Shown here piece by piece: positions 52,709 to 61,858 of a stretch of 64,000 nucleotides of DNA (position 1 is the stretch's first letter; each line of letters starts with the position of its first letter). Position numbers and translations under genes: made by a program. The notes beneath the pieces were generated by a model. That model was not told the DNA's origin, did no database searches, and saw nothing but the letters and a program-made list of their open reading frames with translations. Origin of the DNA: Bacillota bacterium (GTDB lineage Bacteria; Bacillota; Clostridia; Acetivibrionales; DSM-1351); the NCBI GenBank assembly GCA_023444055.1, contig JAEZRV010000024.1, positions 1-64,000 of the forward strand. The letters run 5' to 3'.

Positions 52709-54220
52709 ATGGAAATGTTATTGTTAGGAATTGATATTGGAACATCTGCCTGTAAAGTAGCAATATTTGACCTTCAAGGTAAAGTAATATCACAAGCTAC
52801 AAGAGAGTATAAGGTATATTATCCCGAGTTAGGATTTGTAGAACAAAACCCAAATGAATGGTGGGAATGTGTTTGCACAGCAATTAAAGAGACAGTTGTT
52901 TCTTCCAAGATAAATGCAAAACAAATAGCAGGAATAGGTGTTGATGGACAGAGTTGGTCTGCGATACCTATAAATGCTCAGGGTGATGTTCTAAACAATA
53001 CACCAATCTGGATGGATACAAGAGCATCTGATATTTGCAGAGAAACTGTGAACAGGCTTGGAACTGATAGAATATTCGGATTAAGCGGTAATTCATTTGA
53101 GCCTACATATTCAACACCTAAGATACTGTGGTTTAAGAAAAATATGCCCGATGTATACAACTCAACATATAAGTTTTTACAAAGCAATAGTTTTATAGCT
53201 TTTAAACTTACAGGACAGATATCCCAGGATTTATCTCAAGGCTATGGTATACATTCTTTTAACATGAATGAGGGTAAATGGGATGGTAGTTTTTGCGAGG
53301 AACTAGGATTTGATAGAGATAAGCTTCCGGAAATTTATCAATGTCACCAAATAATAGGAGAGGTGACAAGTGAAGCTGCAGTTCAAACAGGACTTGTAAA
53401 GGGTATTCCAGTCGTTGCCGGTGGATTGGATGCATGTTGTGGAACACTTGGTGCGGGAGTTATAAAAGTTGGTCAAACTCAGGAACAAGGTGGTCAAGCT
53501 GGTGGAATGAGTATATGCCTAAATTCGTCATTAGGACATCCAAAGCTTATTTTAAGCTTCCACGTTGTACCTAAACTTTGGCTGTTACAGGGGGGGACTG
53601 TTGGCGGAGGTGGAGCTATAAAGTGGTTCAAACAGGAGCTTGGAGCATTTGAGGAAATAGAAGCTCTGGCGAAAGGGTCAAATCCCTTTAAAATTATGGA
53701 TGAAGAAGCTGAAAAAATACCTGTGGGGTCGGAAGGACTAGTATTTTTACCATATATGGCTGGGGAGAGGTCTCCTTTGTGGGACAAGAATGCGAAGGGA
53801 GTATTTTTTGGACTGGGTTATAACAAAACAAGAGCCCATATGATCAGAGCTGTTATGGAAGGCTGTGCATTTGCATTACAGCACAATATGAAAACAGCAG
53901 AGGAAATTGGTGTGGGCATAAATGAGCTGGTTGCAATGGGGGGAGCTGCTAATAGCAGACTTTGGACACAAATCAAAGCTGATATAACAGGTAAAACTAT
54001 CAAGGTTCCAACTTCAGATACAGCTACTACACTGGGAGCCGCAATTTTAGCAGGTGTCGGAACAGGATTATACAAGAGCTTTGAACAGGCGGTAGAGGAT
54101 ACTATTATAATTACACGTACACACGAGCCGGATATGCAGGCTCATGTGAGGTATAAAAACAATTATGAAATTTATATTGAACTATATGAAAAACTAAAGG
54201 ACACAATGCAAAAAGTATGA
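52709..54220 (+). CDS. FGGY-family sugar kinase (xylulokinase-like)
   Basis: About 503 residues. The ATG at 52709 is preferred because GAGG (52697-52700) lies 8 bp upstream; a GTG at 52700 overlaps that site. The N-terminal ATPase motif GIDIGTSACKVAIFD, the DGQSWSAIP substrate segment, GGLDACCGTLGAG and the C-terminal AMGGAANSRLWTQIKADITG match the xylulokinase group. It phosphorylates a ketose or polyol with ATP. It is the first gene of the operon and has its own operator. By context the substrate is probably the ketose made by the downstream dehydrogenase rather than xylulose itself. Confidence 0.9.
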   Translation: MEMLLLGIDIGTSACKVAIFDLQGKVISQATREYKVYYPELGFVEQNPNEWWECVCTAIKETVVSSKINAKQIAGIGVDGQSWSAIPINAQGDVLNNTPIWMDTRASDICRETVNRLGTDRIFGLSGNSFEPTYSTPKILWFKKNMPDVYNSTYKFLQSNSFIAFKLTGQISQDLSQGYGIHSFNMNEGKWDGSFCEELGFDRDKLPEIYQCHQIIGEVTSEAAVQTGLVKGIPVVAGGLDACCGTLGAGVIKVGQTQEQGGQAGGMSICLNSSLGHPKLILSFHVVPKLWLLQGGTVGGGGAIKWFKQELGAFEEIEALAKGSNPFKIMDEEAEKIPVGSEGLVFLPYMAGERSPLWDKNAKGVFFGLGYNKTRAHMIRAVMEGCAFALQHNMKTAEEIGVGINELVAMGGAANSRLWTQIKADITGKTIKVPTSDTATTLGAAILAGVGTGLYKSFEQAVEDTIIITRTHEPDMQAHVRYKNNYEIYIELYEKLKDTMQKV

Positions 54221-54300
54221 TACAGACAGAAAGCTTTAAATACTTAAATAAGTTTTTTTAAAATAATTGTCATGGTGAGAACAAATTAAAGGAGGTAACA

Positions 54301-55347
54301 ATGAAAGCAGGAGTATTACATGCAAAAGATGATATTCGTTATGAGGAGATACCTATACCTACAGCTTCTAAAGGAGAAGTTTTAGTAAAGGTAAAGGCTA
54401 CTGGCATATGCGGTTCTGACCTTCCAAGAGTTCTTGGAAATGAAGCGCATTTTTTCCCAATAGTGTTAGGTCATGAGTTTTCAGGAGAAGTGGCGGAAAT
54501 AGGTGAAGGAGTAACCTCAGTTATGGTGGGCGATAGAGTTGCAGGAGTACCATTGGTTCCATGTCTTAAATGTGATGACTGTCAGAAAGGTAATTATTCA
54601 TTATGTAAGCACTATAGCTTTATTGGCTCAAGAGAACAGGGGAGCTTTGCGGAATATGTAAAGATGCCTGAAAGAAATGTTGTCAAATTTGATGATAGTG
54701 TTTCTTTTGAGCAGGGAGCATTTTTTGAGCCAGCTACAGTAGCACTCCACGGTTTACTTTGTGCAGATTATAGAGCAGGAGAGGATGTTGCAATTCTTGG
54801 CGGTGGAACAGTGGGTATGTTTACTGCACAGTGGGCAAAAATATTCGGCGCAAAAAGAGTTTTTGTGTTTGATATTGATAATGACAGATTGGCACTTGCC
54901 AAAAGATTGGGTGCTGATGAGACTATCAATACTCTGGATAAGGATTTTAGGCAGCAGGTAGATGAGCTTACCAATAAAAAAGGGTTTGGGTTTGTATATG
55001 AAACTGCAGGTGTTGATATAACAATGAAGCTAGCTTTCGAAATAGCGGGAAATAAGGCATCAATATGTTTTATTGGAACACCCACCAAAGATTTGGTATT
55101 TACTCCAAAACTTTTTGAAAATATGAATAGAAAGGAATTTAAGCTTACAGGCTCATGGATGTCATACAGTGCACCATTTCCAGGTAAAGAGTGGACTCTA
55201 ACAGCACATTATTTCTCAACTGGAGCACTAAAGTTTGATAATAGCTTTATATTCAAAAAAGTTCCGCTTAGCAATATTAAGGATGCTTTTGATATGTTTA
55301 AAGTACCCGGAACTGTTAAGGGAAAAGTACTGATAGTTAATGAATAA
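54301..55347 (+). CDS. Zinc-dependent polyol dehydrogenase (galactitol-1-phosphate / sorbitol dehydrogenase-like)
   Basis: A 348-residue medium-chain dehydrogenase. The catalytic zinc site is in ICGSDLPR and VLGHEFSGEV, the structural zinc cysteines are in CLKCDDCQKGNYSLC, and the nucleotide site is GGGTVGMF. The closest pattern is the GatD/sorbitol dehydrogenase group, which oxidises a polyol or polyol phosphate to a ketose with NAD. It starts behind AAAGGAGG and lies 80 bp after the kinase gene. Confidence 0.88.
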   Translation: MKAGVLHAKDDIRYEEIPIPTASKGEVLVKVKATGICGSDLPRVLGNEAHFFPIVLGHEFSGEVAEIGEGVTSVMVGDRVAGVPLVPCLKCDDCQKGNYSLCKHYSFIGSREQGSFAEYVKMPERNVVKFDDSVSFEQGAFFEPATVALHGLLCADYRAGEDVAILGGGTVGMFTAQWAKIFGAKRVFVFDIDNDRLALAKRLGADETINTLDKDFRQQVDELTNKKGFGFVYETAGVDITMKLAFEIAGNKASICFIGTPTKDLVFTPKLFENMNRKEFKLTGSWMSYSAPFPGKEWTLTAHYFSTGALKFDNSFIFKKVPLSNIKDAFDMFKVPGTVKGKVLIVNE

Positions 55348-55434
55348 ATAAAGTCAATGGCGGTTCAAAAAATAACTTTGTACGAACAAATAACATGTAA
55401 TTAGCAATATTCAATAAATAAAGGTTTGCATAAT

Positions 55435-55459
55435 AAAAGCTCTGAATTACAAAGCTTTT
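55435..55459. repeat. Short inverted repeat between dehydrogenase and GatZ-like genes
   Basis: AAAAGCT (55435-55441) and AGCTTTT (55453-55459) with an 11-nt loop, followed by GATTATAT. It may be a weak attenuator within the operon. Confidence 0.3.
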
Positions 55460-55517
55460 GATTATATAAACAAATGTAACTATTTACGAATTTATTATAC
55501 TAGAGGGGGTTGTAGCA

Positions 55518-56858
55518 ATGGCAGATTTACATCCATTGAAGGAATTAGTTGCAAAGCAGAAACAGGGAATACCCGTCGGAATATATTCTGCCTGCAGTGC
55601 AAATGAGTACGTTATTGAGGCAGCTATGGAGAGGGCCTTAACATCGGATAGCTATGTGTTGATCGAAGCAACTGCTAATCAGGTCAACCAGTTCGGTGGC
55701 TATACTAATATGAAGCCGGTGGATTTCAAAGTATTTGTATATGATATTGCTAAGAAAGTTAATTTTCCGGAGAAAAAAATAATACTTGGTGGAGATCACC
55801 TTGGGCCACTTACATGGAAAAATGAAAATTCCAAAACTGCAATGGAAAAATCATGTGAATTATTAAAGCAGTACGTTTTGGCTGGTTTTACGAAGATACA
55901 CATTGATACAAGTATGCATCTTGCAGATGATAATATCCATGAAAAACTGGACACTGGTGTTATTGCTGAAAGAGGAGCTCTACTGTGTAAGGTTGCCGAA
56001 GAGGCGTATGCTGAACTTATAAAAATTGATAAAAATGCATTACAGCCTGTATATGTTGTAGGAAGTGAAGTGCCTATTCCAGGCGGAAGTCAGGAAGAGG
56101 AAGAGGGAATTCAGGTTACGAAGGTTTGTGATTTTGAAGCAACAGTGGAAACTTTTCAGCAGGCATTTTATAAGCTAGGACTTCAGAAGGCTTGGGATAA
56201 TGTAATTGCTGTTGTTGTTCAGCCTGGTGTTGAATTTGGTGATGAGACTATACACGAGTATAACCGTGAAGCAGCAAAAGAATTGTGTCAGGCACTTGAG
56301 AAATATCCTAACCTTGTTTTTGAAGGTCATTCCACTGACTATCAGACGAAAGCCAGTCTTAGAGAAATGGTTGAGGATGGAATAGCTATACTTAAGGTAG
56401 GGCCGGCATTAACATTTGCATTGAGAGAGGGTTTGTTTGCACTTTGTCTGATAGAAGAAGAAATGTTTAGATACAATCCTGATACTCATCTTTCAAACCT
56501 TATCAATATATTTGATGAGGCTATGCTTCAAAATCCTGATAATTGGAATAAGCATTACCATGGAAATGGGATAAAGCTTAGGCTTGCTAGAAAATACAGC
56601 TTCTCTGACAGATGCAGATATTATTTACCAGATTCAAATGTACAGAATTCGATTAAAAGGTTATTACAAAACCTTGGAACAGTTACAATACCACTTTCAT
56701 TATTAAGCGAATACATGCCTATTCAATATAGTAAGGTTAGAAGTGGTAATTTACATAATGACCCTATAAGTCTTTTAAAAGACAGAGTTGTAAACTGCAT
56801 TGATGATTATTTGTATGCTACTAAGCAAGATGATAGCTCCAAGTTAGTATTATTATAA
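55518..56858 (+). CDS. GatZ/KbaZ-like protein (tagatose-bisphosphate aldolase non-catalytic subunit family)
   Basis: A 446-residue TIM-barrel protein of the KbaZ/GatZ/AgaZ group (MADLHPLKELVAKQKQ, then GIYSACSANEYVIEAA, ILGGDHLGPLTW, GHSTDYQT). In the classical system this subunit stabilises the catalytic GatY/KbaY aldolase. No such catalytic partner is encoded here, so the protein may work alone or with an aldolase elsewhere. It starts behind GAGGGGG. With a dehydrogenase, a kinase and a mutarotase around it, a role in ketohexose phosphate breakdown is likely. Confidence 0.85.
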   Translation: MADLHPLKELVAKQKQGIPVGIYSACSANEYVIEAAMERALTSDSYVLIEATANQVNQFGGYTNMKPVDFKVFVYDIAKKVNFPEKKIILGGDHLGPLTWKNENSKTAMEKSCELLKQYVLAGFTKIHIDTSMHLADDNIHEKLDTGVIAERGALLCKVAEEAYAELIKIDKNALQPVYVVGSEVPIPGGSQEEEEGIQVTKVCDFEATVETFQQAFYKLGLQKAWDNVIAVVVQPGVEFGDETIHEYNREAAKELCQALEKYPNLVFEGHSTDYQTKASLREMVEDGIAILKVGPALTFALREGLFALCLIEEEMFRYNPDTHLSNLINIFDEAMLQNPDNWNKHYHGNGIKLRLARKYSFSDRCRYYLPDSNVQNSIKRLLQNLGTVTIPLSLLSEYMPIQYSKVRSGNLHNDPISLLKDRVVNCIDDYLYATKQDDSSKLVLL

Positions 56859-56881
56859 AAAATAAAAAGGAGATGTATTTT

Positions 56882-57895
56882 ATGGGTAATGATATTATTA
56901 ATCCAAGTTTAGTACCACAGAGAACATTACGTGGAGGAGACAAGATGCCTTGTATTGGTATGGGTACTTTTGGTTCCGACAGATTTTCAGCTGAAGATAT
57001 TGCTGCTGCTGTAAAAGGTGCTGCAGAGGTGGGCTTCAGATTGTTTGATTGTGCATCTGTTTATGGAAATGAGCATTTAATTGGAGAGGTTTTTGAAGAT
57101 ATTATGAAGACTGGTATAAAGAGAGAAGAACTCTTTATTACTTCAAAGGTTTGGAATGATATGCATGGAAAAGGTGATGTTTTGTTATCCTGTGCAAAAA
57201 CCTTAAAGGATTTAAAACTTGACTATTTAGATTTATATTTTGTACACTGGCCTTTCAGGAACTTTCATCCAAAGGGAGCAGCTCCTGATTATCACAATAA
57301 AGATGCAAGACCATTCGCAATTGAACAGTATATGGAAACGTGGTATCAGATGGAAAGATTACAGAAGGCTGGCTATGTTAAACACATAGGAGCATCAAAT
57401 ATGACTATTCCTAAATTAAAAGAATTGATTAAGTACTGCACAATTATGCCTGCGGCAATTGAAATGGAGCTTCATCCATGCTTCCAACAGCCTGAGCAAT
57501 TTAAATTTGTTCTTGAGCACGGTATTCAGCCGATTGGTTTCTGTCCAATAGGTTCGCCTACAAGACCGGATCGTGATAAGACTTCTGAGGACTATGTTGA
57601 TATTCAGGAACCTGTAATTGTTGAGATAGCTAAAGCTCATAATGTTCATCCTGCAGTTATTTGTATCAAATGGGCTGTGCAAAGGGGTCAAACTCCAATC
57701 CCATTCTCAATTTATAGAAACGAATATGCTAGTAATATCCGATGTGCAGTTGAAGATCCATTAACTGAAGACGAAATGAAAAAAATTGAAGGTATTGATA
57801 AAAACTGTAGATTAATCAAAGGACAGGTATTCCTTTGGGATGGAGCAAAGGATTGGACAGATTTATGGGATTTAGATGGAGAAATAACAAAATAA
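56882..57895 (+). CDS. Aldo/keto reductase
   Basis: About 337 residues. The ATG at 56882 is chosen because AAGGAG (56867-56872) lies 9 bp upstream; the ATG at 56873 follows it directly. The AKR catalytic set is visible: Asp and Tyr in FDCASVYGNE, Lys in ITSKVW and His in FVHWP. The end PFSIYRNEYASNIRCA is the usual NADP-binding segment. It would reduce an aldose to a polyol or the reverse. Together with the polyol dehydrogenase it could convert an aldose to a ketose. Confidence 0.88.
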   Translation: MGNDIINPSLVPQRTLRGGDKMPCIGMGTFGSDRFSAEDIAAAVKGAAEVGFRLFDCASVYGNEHLIGEVFEDIMKTGIKREELFITSKVWNDMHGKGDVLLSCAKTLKDLKLDYLDLYFVHWPFRNFHPKGAAPDYHNKDARPFAIEQYMETWYQMERLQKAGYVKHIGASNMTIPKLKELIKYCTIMPAAIEMELHPCFQQPEQFKFVLEHGIQPIGFCPIGSPTRPDRDKTSEDYVDIQEPVIVEIAKAHNVHPAVICIKWAVQRGQTPIPFSIYRNEYASNIRCAVEDPLTEDEMKKIEGIDKNCRLIKGQVFLWDGAKDWTDLWDLDGEITK

Positions 57896-57926
57896 TAATG
57901 ACGCTAATTGCGGACCTGGAGGTTTT

Positions 57927-58361
57927 ATGTTAAAAGGAATTCCTTCTATTTTAACCCCTGAACTACTAAAGACACTTATGGAGATGGGGCATAGTGACGA
58001 GCTGGTAATAGCAGATGGCAATTTTCCATCAGGCACTTTTGGGAAAAAGGTAATCAGACTAGATGGGCATGGTGTACCAGAGGTGTTAGATGCAATACTT
58101 AAATTCTTTCCACTAGATCCTTACGTTGAAAGCCCTGCAGCATTGATGCAGGTCGTAGAGGGTGATAATGTTGAAACGCCAATATGGGATATCTACAAGA
58201 AAATAATTAATAAACACGAACCCGAGAATAACAAAGTAGAAAATATTGAAAGATTTGCTTTCTATGAGAGAGCTAGAAGTGCTTATGCAGTAATTGCCAC
58301 AAGTGAAGCCGCATTGTATGCAAATATTATTCTGAAAAAGGGTGTTGTAATAGAGAAGTAA
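57927..58361 (+). CDS. FucU/RbsD-family sugar mutarotase
   Basis: A 144-residue protein with the FucU pattern: LKGIPSILTPELLKTLMEMGHSD, then ADGNFPS, then the C-terminal ERARSAYAVIATSEAALYANIILKKG shortened here to its core ERARSAY and YANIILKKGV. FucU interconverts sugar anomers (L-fucose and related sugars). It lies 31 bp after the aldo/keto reductase and points to fucose, galactose or a deoxy-sugar as the operon substrate. Confidence 0.88.
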   Translation: MLKGIPSILTPELLKTLMEMGHSDELVIADGNFPSGTFGKKVIRLDGHGVPEVLDAILKFFPLDPYVESPAALMQVVEGDNVETPIWDIYKKIINKHEPENNKVENIERFAFYERARSAYAVIATSEAALYANIILKKGVVIEK

Positions 58362-58514
58362 TCATACATACGATATAGTTTTGCAGTAGACCCCATTTTC
58401 TATACTTTCAGGTGAACTACCGTGCCAATATCCACTTATCTGCAGTCTTTTATGTAAAGAAATTTGATTTATAAATGGCAGTTTAACCTGAATAGATAGA
58501 AACTGGGGGATAAT

Positions 58515-59822
58515 ATGGAGTTATTAGAACATATTAAAAGAATTTATTTTAATAAAGACAAGCTAAGTAATGCAGATGCGCAAAGGTCAAGGGAAATATC
58601 TATTTTTGAAGGCTGTACTGCTAGAAGTATACTCACTTTGACAAGCGGTGCATTTTTAGTAGGTTTTGCAAAATTTCTTGGTGCAAGTAGTCAAATTTCA
58701 GGTATTATTTCTGCAATACATATATTAACAGGAATAATAACGGCAATTTCACCAATAATATATGAAAGAATGGAAAACAGAAAGTTTATTACATGTTTGT
58801 TTTGTCTTATAGGCAGGCTTTTACTGGGATTGATGATTGTAATACCGTTTATAAAATCAACACATGTAAATCAGATATCTTTATTAATAGGGGTTTTCTT
58901 TATTGCAAATTTATTTTTATCTTTTACTTTACCGGCATCGCAAACGTGGATTCTGGATATAACCCCGGAAAAAATAAGAGGAAATTATTTTGGACGTAGG
59001 GAATCAATTATATTGGGTGCAGTTTCAATTATAACCCTTGTAATGGGGCAAGTTCTTGATAGGTATGAAAAGCACGGAAATCAGTTAACTGGATTTATTA
59101 TACTTTATATATTTGTAATTTGTACTGCAATAACTAATTTTATTTTATTCTCTAAGATTAAAGAACCATGCAATAAGGTACAAAAAAAACGAATATCTAT
59201 AAAGAACATATTTACGATACCTTTAAAAAATAGAGTGTATATGATAGTGGTTTTACTCATGGCTATATGGAATATAGGATTTCAGCTTGCAGCTCCATTT
59301 ACCTCTGTCTATTTGATTTCATCGTTGAAACTGGGGTATGGTTTGATAACGATAATGACTGTATTGGCTTCAATTACAAGTGTATTCACGGTCAGATTGT
59401 GGGGGAGACTGGCAGATAAAAAATCTTGGTTGTATTTGATGAAATTAATGATTATTCTTCAAGCTTTATGCTTTTTTATATGGTTTTTTATAAATAAAAA
59501 TACACTATTTTTATTACCAATAGCTCACATATTAGGTGGAGCCGCTATATCAGGAATAAATATTTCGATAAACAATATTCAATACAGATTTTCTCCTAAA
59601 GAAAATAAGACCATATATATGGGCTTTTCTTCTGCAAGTAATGGAATATTTGGGTTTTGCGGTACTTTAATAGGAGCATATTTTGTTAAAAATTCTGAAA
59701 CTTTACTTCTAAATGTTGTAGGCTTCACAATTGGAAATATGCAGATACTTTTTCTTACAGCAGGAGTATTCATTATAGGAGGCAGGATTGTAATTCAAAT
59801 GCTAAAGAAAGTAGATGAATAG
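58515..59822 (+). CDS. MFS transporter
   Basis: A 435-residue membrane protein with about 12 predicted helices and the major-facilitator loop pattern (WGRLADKKSWLYLMK between helices 8 and 9). It starts at ATG behind GGGGGA. It probably imports or exports the sugar handled by the operon, or a breakdown product. The gap before it (153 bp) holds no clear terminator. Confidence 0.85.
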   Translation: MELLEHIKRIYFNKDKLSNADAQRSREISIFEGCTARSILTLTSGAFLVGFAKFLGASSQISGIISAIHILTGIITAISPIIYERMENRKFITCLFCLIGRLLLGLMIVIPFIKSTHVNQISLLIGVFFIANLFLSFTLPASQTWILDITPEKIRGNYFGRRESIILGAVSIITLVMGQVLDRYEKHGNQLTGFIILYIFVICTAITNFILFSKIKEPCNKVQKKRISIKNIFTIPLKNRVYMIVVLLMAIWNIGFQLAAPFTSVYLISSLKLGYGLITIMTVLASITSVFTVRLWGRLADKKSWLYLMKLMIILQALCFFIWFFINKNTLFLLPIAHILGGAAISGINISINNIQYRFSPKENKTIYMGFSSASNGIFGFCGTLIGAYFVKNSETLLLNVVGFTIGNMQILFLTAGVFIIGGRIVIQMLKKVDE

Positions 59823-59882
59823 TTGTTTTTAGTAATATACAGGACTTAAAATATTCTAAAATTCAATTATAGGGTTAAAAAA

Positions 59883-61685
59883 ATGGGGAGAAAACATATT
59901 AATCATTTACCTATATTATTTAAAGATATATCAATTAAAAACAAGATTTTTATTTTTTATATAATTATTTTAGGGATTTCACTAAGTATATTTGCTTTGC
60001 TCACTATTAGCATATCCAATAAGGCAATAACCGAGAAAGCTCAAAGAAATGCGGAACGTGAACTGACCCTTATTGATAAGAGTCTTATGAACTTGGCCAT
60101 AAATTGTGAGGATTATGCAAGAATATTATCTACTGAGAATAGATTACAAAATCAACTTGAATTAGTGAGAAATAGTGATTTGAATTCAATTCAGAATATA
60201 AATGTTGAAAAAACATTAAAGGAAGTAATTAGTAATATTGTACAACCCAATACTAAGATGTCGGCTGCAAGTATTATGTCATTGAGAAACACACTTTTTG
60301 ACATAGGTTATGCAGACGATTCAAGTGTCTATTCACAGTTTGATAAAAATATGATAAACAAAGTGGTTGAAATAAAAAGCCCTGTTTGGACGAGCTTGTT
60401 TAAACTAAAGTATAGTTATGGTGGAGAGGAGAATGTTTTTGCAATTGCAAAATCCATTATCGGAAGAAATACAGGAGCTAGATTGGGAGTAGCAATACTT
60501 TATCTTAAGGAAACAGAAGTTGCATCAATATATTTAAACAACATAATAAATGAAAATGATAAGTTTTTTATACTGGATAGTGAAAACAACATAATATCAA
60601 CTCAGAATAAAGATGACTTATATCATAAATTTAATGAAGAGAAATATTTAGGTAAATATAAACTAAATAAAATTCAAAACGACGAAAGTCTAATAGTCAA
60701 TATTGATGGTATACAAACACTGGTGACTTTACATAAGTTTGATAAGCTTAATTGGAAGATTATTAGTACTATTCCTATGGATGAAATAACTAGTGAGAAT
60801 AAAGGAATTACAAGACTGATAATTATTATTGGCGTTGCATGTCTGGTGTTTGCATTTGTAGCATCATATCAATTGTCTTACACAATATCAAAGCCTATTT
60901 TAAAGTTGGTTAGAATTATGAAGGAAATAAAGCAAGGGAATTTGGGATTAAGAGCTGATTTTAATTCTAATGACGAGATTGGGATGCTTGGAGACGGCTT
61001 TAACAGCCTTATGGATAGAATTAACAAGTTATTGGAACAGATTTATAATGAACAAAGGTTAAAGCGTGAAAACGAATTCAGACTTCTTCAATCACAGATT
61101 AAGCCACATTTTCTGTATAATACCATCGAAACTATTATTTCATTTATAAAACTTGATTTAAAGGAAAATGCCATAATGTCAGCAAAGTATCTTGCTGGAT
61201 TTTATAGAATCTCATTAAGTAAAGGAAATGACATTATAACTATAAATGACGAAATGCTTCTTATAAATAATTATTTATCTATACAAAAGTTAAGGTATAT
61301 AGAATACATGGATTATGAATTGCAATTTGACGAGGAAATATTACAATATCAAATTCCAAAGTTGACTTTACAACCTCTCGTGGAAAATTCTATTTACCAT
61401 GGCTTAAAGCAAAAAGAGGATAAAGGCACACTAATAATTAAAGGTTTTAAGCATAAGGAATATATTAATATTGAAGTTTTTGATGATGGAATAGGGATAA
61501 CCCCTGATAAGATTGATAACATACTTCACAGTTCGGCAGTACAGAATAAGCTTACAGATTTTGGAATTAGTAGTGTAGACTCAAGATTAAAGCTTCTGTA
61601 TGGAGATGAATACGGTTTAAAGATAGAAAGTGTAGTGGGAGTATTTACCAAAGTCACTGTCAAATTGCCGGCAACAAAATTGTAA
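59883..61685 (+). CDS. YesM-type sensor histidine kinase
   Basis: A 600-residue kinase. Two membrane helices (about 22-45 and 308-330) flank an extracytoplasmic Cache-like sensor. A HAMP domain (about 335-385, KPILKLVRIMKEI), a phospho-acceptor domain with QSQIKPHFLYNTIE (His_kinase family) and an ATPase domain with ENSIYHGL and DDGIGI follow. This class usually senses sugars or solute-binding proteins and pairs with an AraC-type regulator, encoded next. Confidence 0.93.
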   Translation: MGRKHINHLPILFKDISIKNKIFIFYIIILGISLSIFALLTISISNKAITEKAQRNAERELTLIDKSLMNLAINCEDYARILSTENRLQNQLELVRNSDLNSIQNINVEKTLKEVISNIVQPNTKMSAASIMSLRNTLFDIGYADDSSVYSQFDKNMINKVVEIKSPVWTSLFKLKYSYGGEENVFAIAKSIIGRNTGARLGVAILYLKETEVASIYLNNIINENDKFFILDSENNIISTQNKDDLYHKFNEEKYLGKYKLNKIQNDESLIVNIDGIQTLVTLHKFDKLNWKIISTIPMDEITSENKGITRLIIIIGVACLVFAFVASYQLSYTISKPILKLVRIMKEIKQGNLGLRADFNSNDEIGMLGDGFNSLMDRINKLLEQIYNEQRLKRENEFRLLQSQIKPHFLYNTIETIISFIKLDLKENAIMSAKYLAGFYRISLSKGNDIITINDEMLLINNYLSIQKLRYIEYMDYELQFDEEILQYQIPKLTLQPLVENSIYHGLKQKEDKGTLIIKGFKHKEYINIEVFDDGIGITPDKIDNILHSSAVQNKLTDFGISSVDSRLKLLYGDEYGLKIESVVGVFTKVTVKLPATKL

Positions 61686-61687
61686 CA

Positions 61688-61830
61688 ATGCGAAGTTTAC
61701 AATTTGTGCATTCATCATTCTCTTCGCATATCAAAAAGCTGCGAGCAGCTTTTTGTGTATTTGAGCAATGGCGAGCTTCGCTCCATCGCCGTAAATGCGG
61801 CTATTTAAAATGTGATTCCACATTTTAAAT
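61688..61830. repeat. Four consecutive inverted repeats between kinase and regulator genes
   Basis: ATGCGAAG / CTTCGCAT (61688-61695, 61722-61729). AAAAAGCTGC / GCAGCTTTTT, loop GA (61733-61754), a good terminator. GGCGAGC with GCTC...TCGCC (61770-61790). ATTTAAAATGTG / CACATTTTAAAT (61803-61830), perfect. The region is non-coding and rich in palindromes, possibly a repeat element inserted between the two genes. Confidence 0.7.
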
Positions 61831-61858
61831 GCAAATTAGTATAAAGGGGTTAATGAAT

